From positions 1-12,951 of the forward strand of contig CALMNS010000601.1 in assembly GCA_937871635.1 (NCBI GenBank): DNA of 12,951 nucleotides. The letters run 5' to 3'. Under the pieces are notes generated by a model that was given only the letters and a program-made list of their open reading frames with translations, did not search any database and was not told the DNA's origin. Source of the DNA: an uncultured Solirubrobacter sp. GTDB taxonomy: Bacteria > Actinomycetota > Thermoleophilia > Solirubrobacterales > Solirubrobacteraceae. The translations under genes were made by a program, and so were the position numbers. Shown in pieces: positions 6,599-12,419 of this stretch (position 1 is the first letter of the stretch; every line of letters begins with the position of its first letter).

Positions 6599-7684
6599 AT
6601 GACCGCTGACCTTGTCGTGCTCACCGACTCGAACCTGCCCGACACGGGCACGGTGGAGGAGATCCTCACCGCCGCGGGACTGCGGACGGCGAGAGCGCAG
6701 GCCACCACCGAGGACGAGGTCGTCGCCGCCGCCGACGGGGCGGTGGCGGTCATGGTGCAGTGGGCGCCGATCACGGCTGACGTCCTCGACCGCCTGGAGG
6801 CCTGCCGCTTCGTCAGCCGGCTCGGCATCGGCTACGACATGATCGACGTCCCCGCCGCGACCGCCCGCGGCATTGCGGTGGCGAACACTCCGGACTACTG
6901 CGTCGAGGAGGTCGCCACGCACACGCTCGCGCTGATCCTCGCCGCCACCCGAGGCGTCGTCGCGCTCGACCGCGCGGTCCGCGCCGGCCGCTGGGCGGCG
7001 GTGAGCGACGCGCCGCATGCCGTCCGGCCGTCGGCCACCACCGTTGCGATCGTCGGCTACGGGCGCATCGGATCACGGACCGCGGCGTTCGCGGGAGCGC
7101 TCGGCTTCCGGGTCCTCGTCCACGACCCGTACGTCGACGACGCCGTCATCGCCGCCGCCGGTCACGTCGCGGCGGGACTGCACGATGCCCTCGGCGCCGC
7201 CGACGTCGTCAGCCTCCATGTCCCGCTGACCCCGGAGACGCGGCACCTGCTCGATGACGCGGCGCTGAAGGCGATGCGCCCCGGAGCGATCGTCGTCAAC
7301 ACCTGCCGTGGCGGTCTCGTCGACGAGGAGGCGCTCGTGGCGTCGATCCGCGGCGGCCATCTCGCCGGCGCCGCACTCGACGTGTTCCAGACCGAGCCGC
7401 TGCCGAGCGACAGCCCGCTGCTGACCGCTGCCGGTGTCACGCTCACCCCGCACTCGGCGTGGTACTCGCCCGCTTCGCTGGCTGAGCTGCCACGGCACGC
7501 CGCTCAGCAGGTCGTCGACTTCCTCGCGGGCAGAGCGGTCCCGTCGATCGTCAACCCCGCGTACGCGAAGGTCGATCCCGCCGGCCGGCGGGCGCTTCGG
7601 CCGGCCGGCGGGCGCTCAGGCCGGCGCGGACCTGAGCCCCGGACGGCGGCAAGGACCGCGCTTGGGGGGCGTCCGCTGCCATAG
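6599..7684 (+). CDS. D-isomer 2-hydroxyacid dehydrogenase, CtBP-like branch
   Basis: Cytoplasmic NAD(H)-dependent oxidoreductase, 361 aa, interconverting a 2-keto acid and a D-2-hydroxy acid. The Rossmann motif GYGRIG is at 153-158 and the NAD-selecting acidic residue is D176. The catalytic triad is complete: R237 (NTCRGGLVDE), E266 (FQTEPLP) and H285 (TPHSAWYS). The motif NTPDYCVEEVATHTLAL (96-112) and a Trp three residues after the catalytic His (W288) match the CtBP-type branch, whose Trp lines the substrate pocket. ATG 6599 is preferred over GTG 6581 because AGGGA lies 9 nt upstream. The core ends near residue 326 (NPAYAKVDPAG). The last 35 residues are Arg/Gly/Pro-rich and arise from a frame-shifting 20-bp tandem duplication, so the tail is probably not functional. 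The exact substrate is unknown. The shared operator suggests a role in the adjacent sugar-acid pathway. Confidence 0.93.
   Translation: MTADLVVLTDSNLPDTGTVEEILTAAGLRTARAQATTEDEVVAAADGAVAVMVQWAPITADVLDRLEACRFVSRLGIGYDMIDVPAATARGIAVANTPDYCVEEVATHTLALILAATRGVVALDRAVRAGRWAAVSDAPHAVRPSATTVAIVGYGRIGSRTAAFAGALGFRVLVHDPYVDDAVIAAAGHVAAGLHDALGAADVVSLHVPLTPETRHLLDDAALKAMRPGAIVVNTCRGGLVDEEALVASIRGGHLAGAALDVFQTEPLPSDSPLLTAAGVTLTPHSAWYSPASLAELPRHAAQQVVDFLAGRAVPSIVNPAYAKVDPAGRRALRPAGGRSGRRGPEPRTAARTALGGRPLP
7581..7620. repeat. 20-bp tandem duplication inside the 3' end of the dehydrogenase gene
   Basis: Two adjacent 20-bp units occupy 7581-7600 and 7601-7620. Both begin CCGGCCGGCGGGCGCT and they differ at only two positions (17 and 18). 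Because 20 is not a multiple of three, the second copy shifts the frame. Removing one unit would let the gene stop at TGA 7633-7635. Confidence 0.9.
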
Positions 7685-7692
7685 CATCTAGT
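7678..7692 (-). promoter_or_regulatory. Candidate GntR operator, copy 3 (before the GntR gene)
   Basis: The + strand reads GCCATAGCATCTAGT. It matches the reverse complement of copy 1 (GCTATAGTATCTAGC) at 12 of 15 positions, all differences being C/T changes. It lies 54 bp before the GTG of the regulator and overlaps the stop codon of the dehydrogenase gene (7682-7684). This placement fits autoregulation. It is the weakest of the three copies. Confidence 0.5.
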
Positions 7693-7745
7693 AGCTTCTC
7701 GTCCGTGACGACCGCACCCGGCGATGGATCGGGCTCCGTGGCCCG

Positions 7746-8414
7746 GTGACGCTCGCTCCGCTCTCCGATCGGAGCATGTCCGAGGATGTCGCCGGCCGGA
7801 TCCGTGCCGCCATCTCCGACGGCCGCTATCCGCCGAACACCCGCCTGGTCGAGCGGCGGATCGCGGCCGAGCTCGGGGTCAGCCACATCCCCGTCCGGGA
7901 AGCGCTCGCCCGTCTCGTCGACGAGGGACTCGTCGAGCATCAGCCCCGGCGCGGGGCGCGCGTCGCCGGTCTCACTCCCCTGCAGGTCGAGGAGATCGCG
8001 TCGCTTCGGACGTTGCTGGAGGAGTTCGTCGTCGTGCGCGTGCAGCAGCGGATGACGCCGGCGGTCAAGGCGGAGCTGCAGCGCGTGGTCGACGCGATGG
8101 TGCAGGCGGCCGAGCGGGGGAACAGCGCCCGCGTGCTCGAGCTCGATCAGCGCTTCCACGAACGCCTGTGGGCCCTTGCGGACCATGCGATGCTCGTGGA
8201 GCTGGTCGGCCACCTGCGTGGCCGCCTCGCCGCGTTCCTCCGGTCGGCGACCACGACGCTCGACTCCGACGGGCTGGTCGAGCACGCGCGATCCCACCAG
8301 CTGCTGCTGGACACGATCGCCGGTGGCAAGCCCGCTGCCGCGAAGCGCGCGATGGCCGCGCACGTCGCCATCGCGACCGACCGGGTGCTCGCGACGTTGA
8401 CCGGCGACGCCTGA
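7746..8414 (+). CDS. GntR-family transcriptional regulator, FCD (FadR/VanR) subfamily
   Basis: Cytoplasmic DNA-binding regulator of 222 aa. The winged HTH spans about residues 5-75: SEDVAGRIRAAISDGRYPP, then LAAELGVS-type helix (here IAAELGVSHIPVREALARL, 39-57) and wing HQPRRGARVAGL. The FCD ligand domain spans about 80-215. Its putative metal/acid-ligand residues are D134 and H138 (LDQRFHERL), H184 (RSHQLLLDTI) and H206 (MAAHV). This subfamily typically senses sugar acids or other organic acids and represses neighbouring catabolic genes. GTG 7746 is the only in-frame start before ATG 7776, since a TAG lies at 7692, and it retains the conserved LAPL lead-in. A 14-codon ORF (7705-7749) ends over this GTG. 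Three related operator-like sites in the locus, one before this gene, suggest that it is the local regulator. Confidence 0.93.
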   Translation: MTLAPLSDRSMSEDVAGRIRAAISDGRYPPNTRLVERRIAAELGVSHIPVREALARLVDEGLVEHQPRRGARVAGLTPLQVEEIASLRTLLEEFVVVRVQQRMTPAVKAELQRVVDAMVQAAERGNSARVLELDQRFHERLWALADHAMLVELVGHLRGRLAAFLRSATTTLDSDGLVEHARSHQLLLDTIAGGKPAAAKRAMAAHVAIATDRVLATLTGDA

Positions 8415-8445
8415 CGACGGCGAGCCGCCGTCGGGCTTCCGCCCG
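8415..8445. terminator. Twin hairpin between convergent GntR and GH28-like genes
   Basis: Two hairpins fill the 31-bp gap and share two bases. The first is CGACGGCG (8415-8422), loop AGC, CGCCGTCG (8426-8433). The second is CGGGC (8432-8436), loop TTCC, GCCCG (8441-8445); on the minus strand its loop is GGAA, a GNRA tetraloop. Neither has a T-run. Placement between two converging stop codons suggests a bidirectional terminator. Confidence 0.6.
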
Positions 8446-10446
8446 TCACGGCGTGGCGATCGCCGCGTCGAAGACCGTGTAGACGTTGCTCGACGCGGGG
8501 TTCCTGGTGCCCGTCGACCGCAGCTCCAGCGTGTGGTTCCCGGCGCCCAGCCCCGACGCGTCGAAGACGATCGCTCCGTCGGCCCGGGTCGCGGCGTAGT
8601 AGTCGATCGTCCCGCGCAGCGTCCCGTCCACGTAGACGCCGGCCTTGCCGAGGTTGGTGTCGCGGGTCCCGCGGATCCGGATCCGGCTGCCGTTGAACGG
8701 GAAGCTCAGGTTCGCGCCGGCCGAAGCCCCGACCAGGTGGGTGCCGCCGATGTCCGACTCCTCGTCGTAGGTGCTCCAGGAGCCCGTCCTCGTCACCTGC
8801 GAGGACGCGCTGTCGATGACGGTGTCGTTGACCACGGCACCGTCGTCGATCATGGCCCAGCCGGCGTCGGTGCCGACCGACTCCAGCCCGATCTTCACGC
8901 TGTAGCAGCCGGCCGAGGGGAGGCGGTAGGCGAGCTCGACCCGTGACCACGCCGTGTTGCTGACCAGCGCGTCGTCGATGACGGCGTTCGTGCAGCGGTT
9001 CCGGACCACCACGCGTGCCTGGGTGCCGTCGGTGACGACGTCGGCCGCGAAGCGGTGGCGGACCACGCCTCCGACGTCGACCGGGACCTCGCCGTCCATC
9101 AGCGGCAGGAACGCCTGCGCGAGGCTCGCCGTCTGCCCGGCGGCCGGGTTGACGTAGCCCACCCAGCCACCCGCCTCGCCGAGGCGTGCCTGGGCGGCCG
9201 GTGACGTGAGCACGGACTCGCTCGAGCGGGTCGCCCCCGCCGGTCCCGCGCTCGTCCACCAGGCGTCGCCCGTCGACTCGAAGTCCCCGTTGTGGAGCGT
9301 CCGGGCGTTGAGGATCCGGATGAGGTCGGGCTCGTCGGTCGAGAAGTCCGTGACCTCGGCCTTCAGCGCGGTGGCCGGCGCTTGTCCCCAGGTGTACGTG
9401 TTGTTCTCGATCCGCACCCGCTTGACCGGCGACTGGGCGCGCGAGCCCGTGCCGAAGGGCACCCTGCACCAGCAGCGAACCGCCGAGCCGCCGGCGAGCT
9501 GGTTGTCGTGGACGTGGATGTCCGAGATCTCCACCGTGCGCAGGTCCGGGGCGCCGCCGCCCCAGGCGATCAGCGAGATCGCACTGCAGCACAGGTTCGG
9601 CGGGTTGCGCTCGGCCCGGACGTCGTTGCGGGCGATCTCGACGTCCCGTGTCGCCTGCGGCACGGCGCTGCTCCACCAGGAGCTGGCCACGCCGCGCGGG
9701 TCGGCGTAGCTCGACCAGACGTAAATGCCGTCGTCGCCCACGCGCACGTAGTTGTCGGTAACGACCACGTGCTGGGAGTTCTGGATGCTGATGCCGTCGG
9801 TGTTCGCACCCGCCGGGTTCGGGTCGGAGTGCGTGGTGATCAGGCGGGTGCCGTCGATGAGGCCGTTTCCGGTGGTGTAGAGCGCAAGGGCGTAGCTGCT
9901 CCCGCCCAGGACGTCGATGTTCAGCAGCTCGTAGTCGTGGACGCGGTAGAAGCCGATCCCCATCAGGTGGATGGTCGCGCCCTCCGTCGCGGCGCGCGTG
10001 AGCTGGATCGCCCCCGCGCCGTCGACGGCGACGCCGCCGACGTGGGCGGCGTGCACCATCGGCTGGTTGTGCATGGAGGCGAGATCGCCGTTCGGGTAGC
10101 CGCCGCCCCCGGGATAGAGGTGGCCGTGCGTCGGGGTGGTGGCGTAGTGGGCGTCGACCTGACTCTGCTTGAGCGTGCCGTTGACCCGCAGCCGGACCCC
10201 GGCGCCCAGCTTGACCGACCCCGACAGGAACGTCTTGCCGGCGGGCAGCGTGACGATGCCGCCGCCCGCCGCGGCGACGGCGTCGATCGCTCGCTGGATC
10301 GCCACCCGGTCGTTCGTGGTGCCGTTGCCGGTCGCCGAGTACGGCGGCGCCGTGACGTCGACGTCGAGCGCGGAGGCGCCCGCCGGTGCGGCAAGCAGCC
10401 ACACCGCCACAACGGCAGCGACGGACCAAGCCTTCGTGCGCAGCAT
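8446..10446 (-). CDS. Secreted GH28-like right-handed beta-helix protein with C-terminal beta-sandwich modules
   Basis: Exported protein of 666 aa. The signal peptide is MLRTKAWSVAAVVAVWLLA followed by APAGASA, with cleavage near residue 26. Residues about 28-370 form a pectate-lyase/GH28-type beta-helix, entered by the typical GNGTTNDRVAIQRAIDAV and GGGIVTLPAGKTFLSGSV. GH28 acidic motifs are present as NTDG (215-218) and GDDGI (237-241), but the expected catalytic GHG and RIK motifs are not evident; the CCSAISLIAWGGG loop sits where GHG would be expected. A module starting NGDFESTGDAWW (about 380-540) looks like a carbohydrate-binding jelly roll. The last 115 residues (GSWSTYDEES onward, with VYVDGTLRGTIDYY and GNHTLELRSTG) form another beta-sandwich. 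ATG 10446 is preferred over GTG 10455 because AGAGGG lies 9 nt upstream of it. Action on a pectin- or rhamnogalacturonan-like polymer is plausible but unproven. Confidence 0.88.
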   Translation of the reverse strand: MLRTKAWSVAAVVAVWLLAAPAGASALDVDVTAPPYSATGNGTTNDRVAIQRAIDAVAAAGGGIVTLPAGKTFLSGSVKLGAGVRLRVNGTLKQSQVDAHYATTPTHGHLYPGGGGYPNGDLASMHNQPMVHAAHVGGVAVDGAGAIQLTRAATEGATIHLMGIGFYRVHDYELLNIDVLGGSSYALALYTTGNGLIDGTRLITTHSDPNPAGANTDGISIQNSQHVVVTDNYVRVGDDGIYVWSSYADPRGVASSWWSSAVPQATRDVEIARNDVRAERNPPNLCCSAISLIAWGGGAPDLRTVEISDIHVHDNQLAGGSAVRCWCRVPFGTGSRAQSPVKRVRIENNTYTWGQAPATALKAEVTDFSTDEPDLIRILNARTLHNGDFESTGDAWWTSAGPAGATRSSESVLTSPAAQARLGEAGGWVGYVNPAAGQTASLAQAFLPLMDGEVPVDVGGVVRHRFAADVVTDGTQARVVVRNRCTNAVIDDALVSNTAWSRVELAYRLPSAGCYSVKIGLESVGTDAGWAMIDDGAVVNDTVIDSASSQVTRTGSWSTYDEESDIGGTHLVGASAGANLSFPFNGSRIRIRGTRDTNLGKAGVYVDGTLRGTIDYYAATRADGAIVFDASGLGAGNHTLELRSTGTRNPASSNVYTVFDAAIATP

Positions 10447-10467
10447 CGACCCCACCCCTCTTCGCAG

Positions 10468-10495
10468 TTGCTACATACTATAGCGCCTGGGTCAA
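10468..10495 (-). promoter_or_regulatory. Putative promoter of the GH28-like gene, overlapped by the operator
   Basis: On the minus strand TTGACC (10495-10490) and TAGCAA (10473-10468) are separated by 16 bp. The -10 is weak. The spacer is almost entirely occupied by operator copy 2, a layout expected for repression by blocking RNA polymerase. An alternative -10 TATAGT lies inside the operator but lacks a good -35. Confidence 0.4.
10470..10485 (+). promoter_or_regulatory. Candidate GntR operator, copy 2 (before the GH28-like gene)
   Basis: The sequence GCTACATACTATAGCG is an inverted repeat GCTA-N7-TAGC, identical to copy 1 at 15 of 16 positions. It lies 24 bp upstream of the ATG of the secreted GH28-like protein, in the 53-bp gap after the SMP-30 gene. 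It gives this gene a possible independent, regulated start in addition to read-through from the operon upstream. Confidence 0.65.
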
Positions 10496-10499
10496 GGGC

Positions 10500-11339
10500 C
10501 TAGAGGCCGCACACAGGCGCCGGGCGACCGCGAACACCGACGCGTCCAGCGAAGAGACCGCCCGCTTGATGCGACCCGTCCCGGCGCGCCGTGGTGATCC
10601 AGAGCGTCTCCAGGTCCGAGCCGCCGAACGCACCGCTCGTGACGTAGGGCGTCGACACCGCGACCACGCCGGTGAGCACGCCGTCGGGCCGGTAGCGCCG
10701 CAGCTCCCCGGCACCCCAGACCGCAAGCCACAGATCGCCGCCGGCGTCCACGGTCAGCCCGTCGGGCAGCCCGTCGGTGATCTCCACCAGCGTGCGGCGC
10801 CCGCCGAGCGCGCCCGAGACCGGATCGTGGTCCAGGACGTCGAGCGTGCCGGTGGCGGTGTCGACGTAGTACAGCGAGCGTCCGTCGAGGCTCCAGTCCA
10901 GACCGTTGGACGCCGTGACGCCGTCGAGCATGCGCTGCACGGACCCGTCCGGGTCGAGCCGGTGCAGAGCCCCGGCCCCCGGTGTCTCGGCCATCGTGCC
11001 GCACCAGAAGCGCCCTCGCGCGTCGCAGCCGCCGTCGTTGAAGCGCTCACCGCCTGCCATCGCGACCTCGATGCGCCGTTCGATGACCCCGGCGCGATCG
11101 AACACGACGAAGGCGCCGTCGCCCGCGATCACGTGCCCACCGCCGGCGCGACGGGCGACGCAGCAGGCCGGCGGCCCGACCGTGCGGCTGCTCTGGGTCC
11201 CGGTGCGCGGATCGAAGCGGTGCCAGCGTCCGCGCTCGAGGTCGACCCAGTCGAGCACCTCGTCCCGCGGATCCCAGACCGGCGCCTCACCGAGCGTCGC
11301 TCCCGCCGCCAGCACCAGCTCGGCCCGCCAGCGCTCCAT
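10500..11339 (-). CDS. SMP-30/gluconolactonase/LRE-family lactonase
   Basis: Cytoplasmic metal-dependent sugar lactonase of 279 aa, predicted to hydrolyse an aldonolactone to the aldonic acid after a sugar 1-dehydrogenase step. The six-bladed propeller motifs are complete: LGEAPVW with metal ligand E18, RFNDGGCDARGRFWCGTM with substrate-contacting N101, TASNGLDWS with metal ligand N145, and LPDGLTVDAGGDLW with metal ligand and catalytic D193. Length matches the family. ATG 11339 lies 2 nt after the stop of the SnoaL-like gene, so it is part of the same operon and probably translationally coupled. The two SDR genes upstream are the natural source of a lactone. The exact sugar (rhamnose, fucose, arabinose, galacturonate-type or other) cannot be told. 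Confidence 0.94.
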   Translation of the reverse strand: MERWRAELVLAAGATLGEAPVWDPRDEVLDWVDLERGRWHRFDPRTGTQSSRTVGPPACCVARRAGGGHVIAGDGAFVVFDRAGVIERRIEVAMAGGERFNDGGCDARGRFWCGTMAETPGAGALHRLDPDGSVQRMLDGVTASNGLDWSLDGRSLYYVDTATGTLDVLDHDPVSGALGGRRTLVEITDGLPDGLTVDAGGDLWLAVWGAGELRRYRPDGVLTGVVAVSTPYVTSGAFGGSDLETLWITTARRDGSHQAGGLFAGRVGVRGRPAPVCGL

Positions 11340-11341
11340 GC

Positions 11342-11686
11342 TCAGGCGGGGTGACGGCGCGTGAGCACCGCGTGGACGATCCGTCCCGCTGCGACCTCGA
11401 AGACGCCCACCAGCTCGACCGACCGGCCCGCGCTCGTGATGAGCTCGTGCGCCACCACCCAGCGCCCACCGAGGACCAGGGAGTCGCGGACCGTGCAGTG
11501 CGGTGGGGATGCGGCGGTGAAGCGCTCGCCGTAGACGCGCCGTAGTGCCCCGTGGCCGCGGACGGCGCCGCCGGGATCGAGCCCGTCGACGACCGCGTCG
11601 GCCGCGTAGGTGTCGAGGAACCCTTCGAGGTCGTGCGCGTTGAACGCCTCGACCTGGCGGTTCACCACGGCGAGCGGATCAGCCAT
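11342..11686 (-). CDS. SnoaL-like/NTF2-like protein
   Basis: Small cytoplasmic alpha+beta-barrel protein of 114 aa. Typical SnoaL/NTF2 features are the first helix VVNRQVEAFNAHDLEGFLD, the strand TYAADAVVDGL, the GHGALRRVYGERFTA helix and the C-terminal VELVGVFEVAAGRIVHA. Members include isomerases, hydrolases and uncharacterised partners of sugar-catabolic enzymes. No catalytic residues can be assigned with confidence. ATG 11686 overlaps the preceding SDR stop by 8 bp, and the SMP-30 start follows 2 nt after its own stop, which ties it tightly into the operon. Longer upstream reading in the same frame runs through the SDR gene and is not coding. Confidence 0.88.
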   Translation of the reverse strand: MADPLAVVNRQVEAFNAHDLEGFLDTYAADAVVDGLDPGGAVRGHGALRRVYGERFTAASPPHCTVRDSLVLGGRWVVAHELITSAGRSVELVGVFEVAAGRIVHAVLTRRHPA

Positions 11687-12419
11687 CGGTTCGCAGGCCA
11701 CCGTTGACGTCGTAGGTTGCGCCGGTCGTGAAGCCGGCCGCGGCCGAGGCGAGCAGCGCGACGACCGAGGCGACCTCCTCGGGGTCTCCGAAGCGGCGCA
11801 GCGGGACGCCGGCCGCCAGCGAGGCGCGCGCGTCCTCGGCGAGCTCGGTGGTGATGTCGCTGTTGACCGGCCCGGGCGCGACGGCGTTGACGCGGATGCC
11901 CTCGGCGGCGAGCTGCCGCGCGAAGGAGCGTGTGATCGCGAGGATCGCCGCCTTGCTCGCCGCATAATGGATCGGCGTCGTGATCGCCCCGACCTGCCCC
12001 GCGATCGACGACAGGTTGACGATCGCCCGGTCGCCGTGGGCGGCGCGCAGCAGCGGCAGGGCGGCCCGCGAGAGCAGGAACGTGCCGCGGGCGTTGACGG
12101 CCATCACCCGATCCCACTCGTCGATCTCGATGTCGTCCATCGCGCGGTAGGGGCAGACGCCGCCGTTGTTGACCACGACATGGAGTGCGCCCCAGGCGGC
12201 CGCGATCTCGTCCACCAGGCCTGCGATCGCTTCCGGGTCGGCGAGGTCGAGCCGGGAGACGCGCACCTCGGGCGCGCCGTCGGACGCCGCGGCGACCCGG
12301 TCCGCGCCCGCCTCGTCGCTCGCGTAGGTCAGCCAGAGCGCATGCCCGTCGCGCGCCAGCGCACGCGCCGTCGCGGCGCCGATCCCGGAGCTCGCCCCGG
12401 TGACGAGGACGCGGCGCAT
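11679..12419 (-). CDS. Short-chain dehydrogenase/reductase (classical SDR)
   Basis: NAD(P)-dependent oxidoreductase of 246 aa, the usual length for a classical SDR. The cofactor motif is TGASSGIG (7-14). Residues 84-87 read NNGG instead of the usual NNAG. The catalytic tetrad is complete: N109 (MAVNARG), S138 (VNLSSIAG), Y152 and K156 (HYAASK). The tail DVNGG closes the fold. ATG 12419 is chosen over an upstream in-frame GTG because it shares one base with the stop of the preceding SDR gene (TGATG) and begins directly with MRRVLVTG. In this operon a sugar or sugar-lactone dehydrogenase role upstream of the SMP-30 lactonase is likely but inferred. Confidence 0.94.
   Translation of the reverse strand: MRRVLVTGASSGIGAATARALARDGHALWLTYASDEAGADRVAAASDGAPEVRVSRLDLADPEAIAGLVDEIAAAWGALHVVVNNGGVCPYRAMDDIEIDEWDRVMAVNARGTFLLSRAALPLLRAAHGDRAIVNLSSIAGQVGAITTPIHYAASKAAILAITRSFARQLAAEGIRVNAVAPGPVNSDITTELAEDARASLAAGVPLRRFGDPEEVASVVALLASAAAGFTTGATYDVNGGLRTDG

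Noticed and set aside
8147..10429. A 760-codon open frame on the minus strand
   Set aside because: It is the +1 shadow of the GH28-like gene and continues antisense into the GntR gene. The sequence is Arg/Gly-rich without structure.
9292..10503. A 403-codon open frame on the plus strand
   Set aside because: It is antisense to the GH28-like gene and crosses its promoter and the operator. It has no motif and lacks a plausible start.
10493..10508. Small GGCC-TAGA-GGCC hairpin at the SMP-30 stop as a terminator
   Set aside because: The stem has only 4 bp and there is no supporting tract. Read-through into the GH28-like gene cannot be excluded on this basis.
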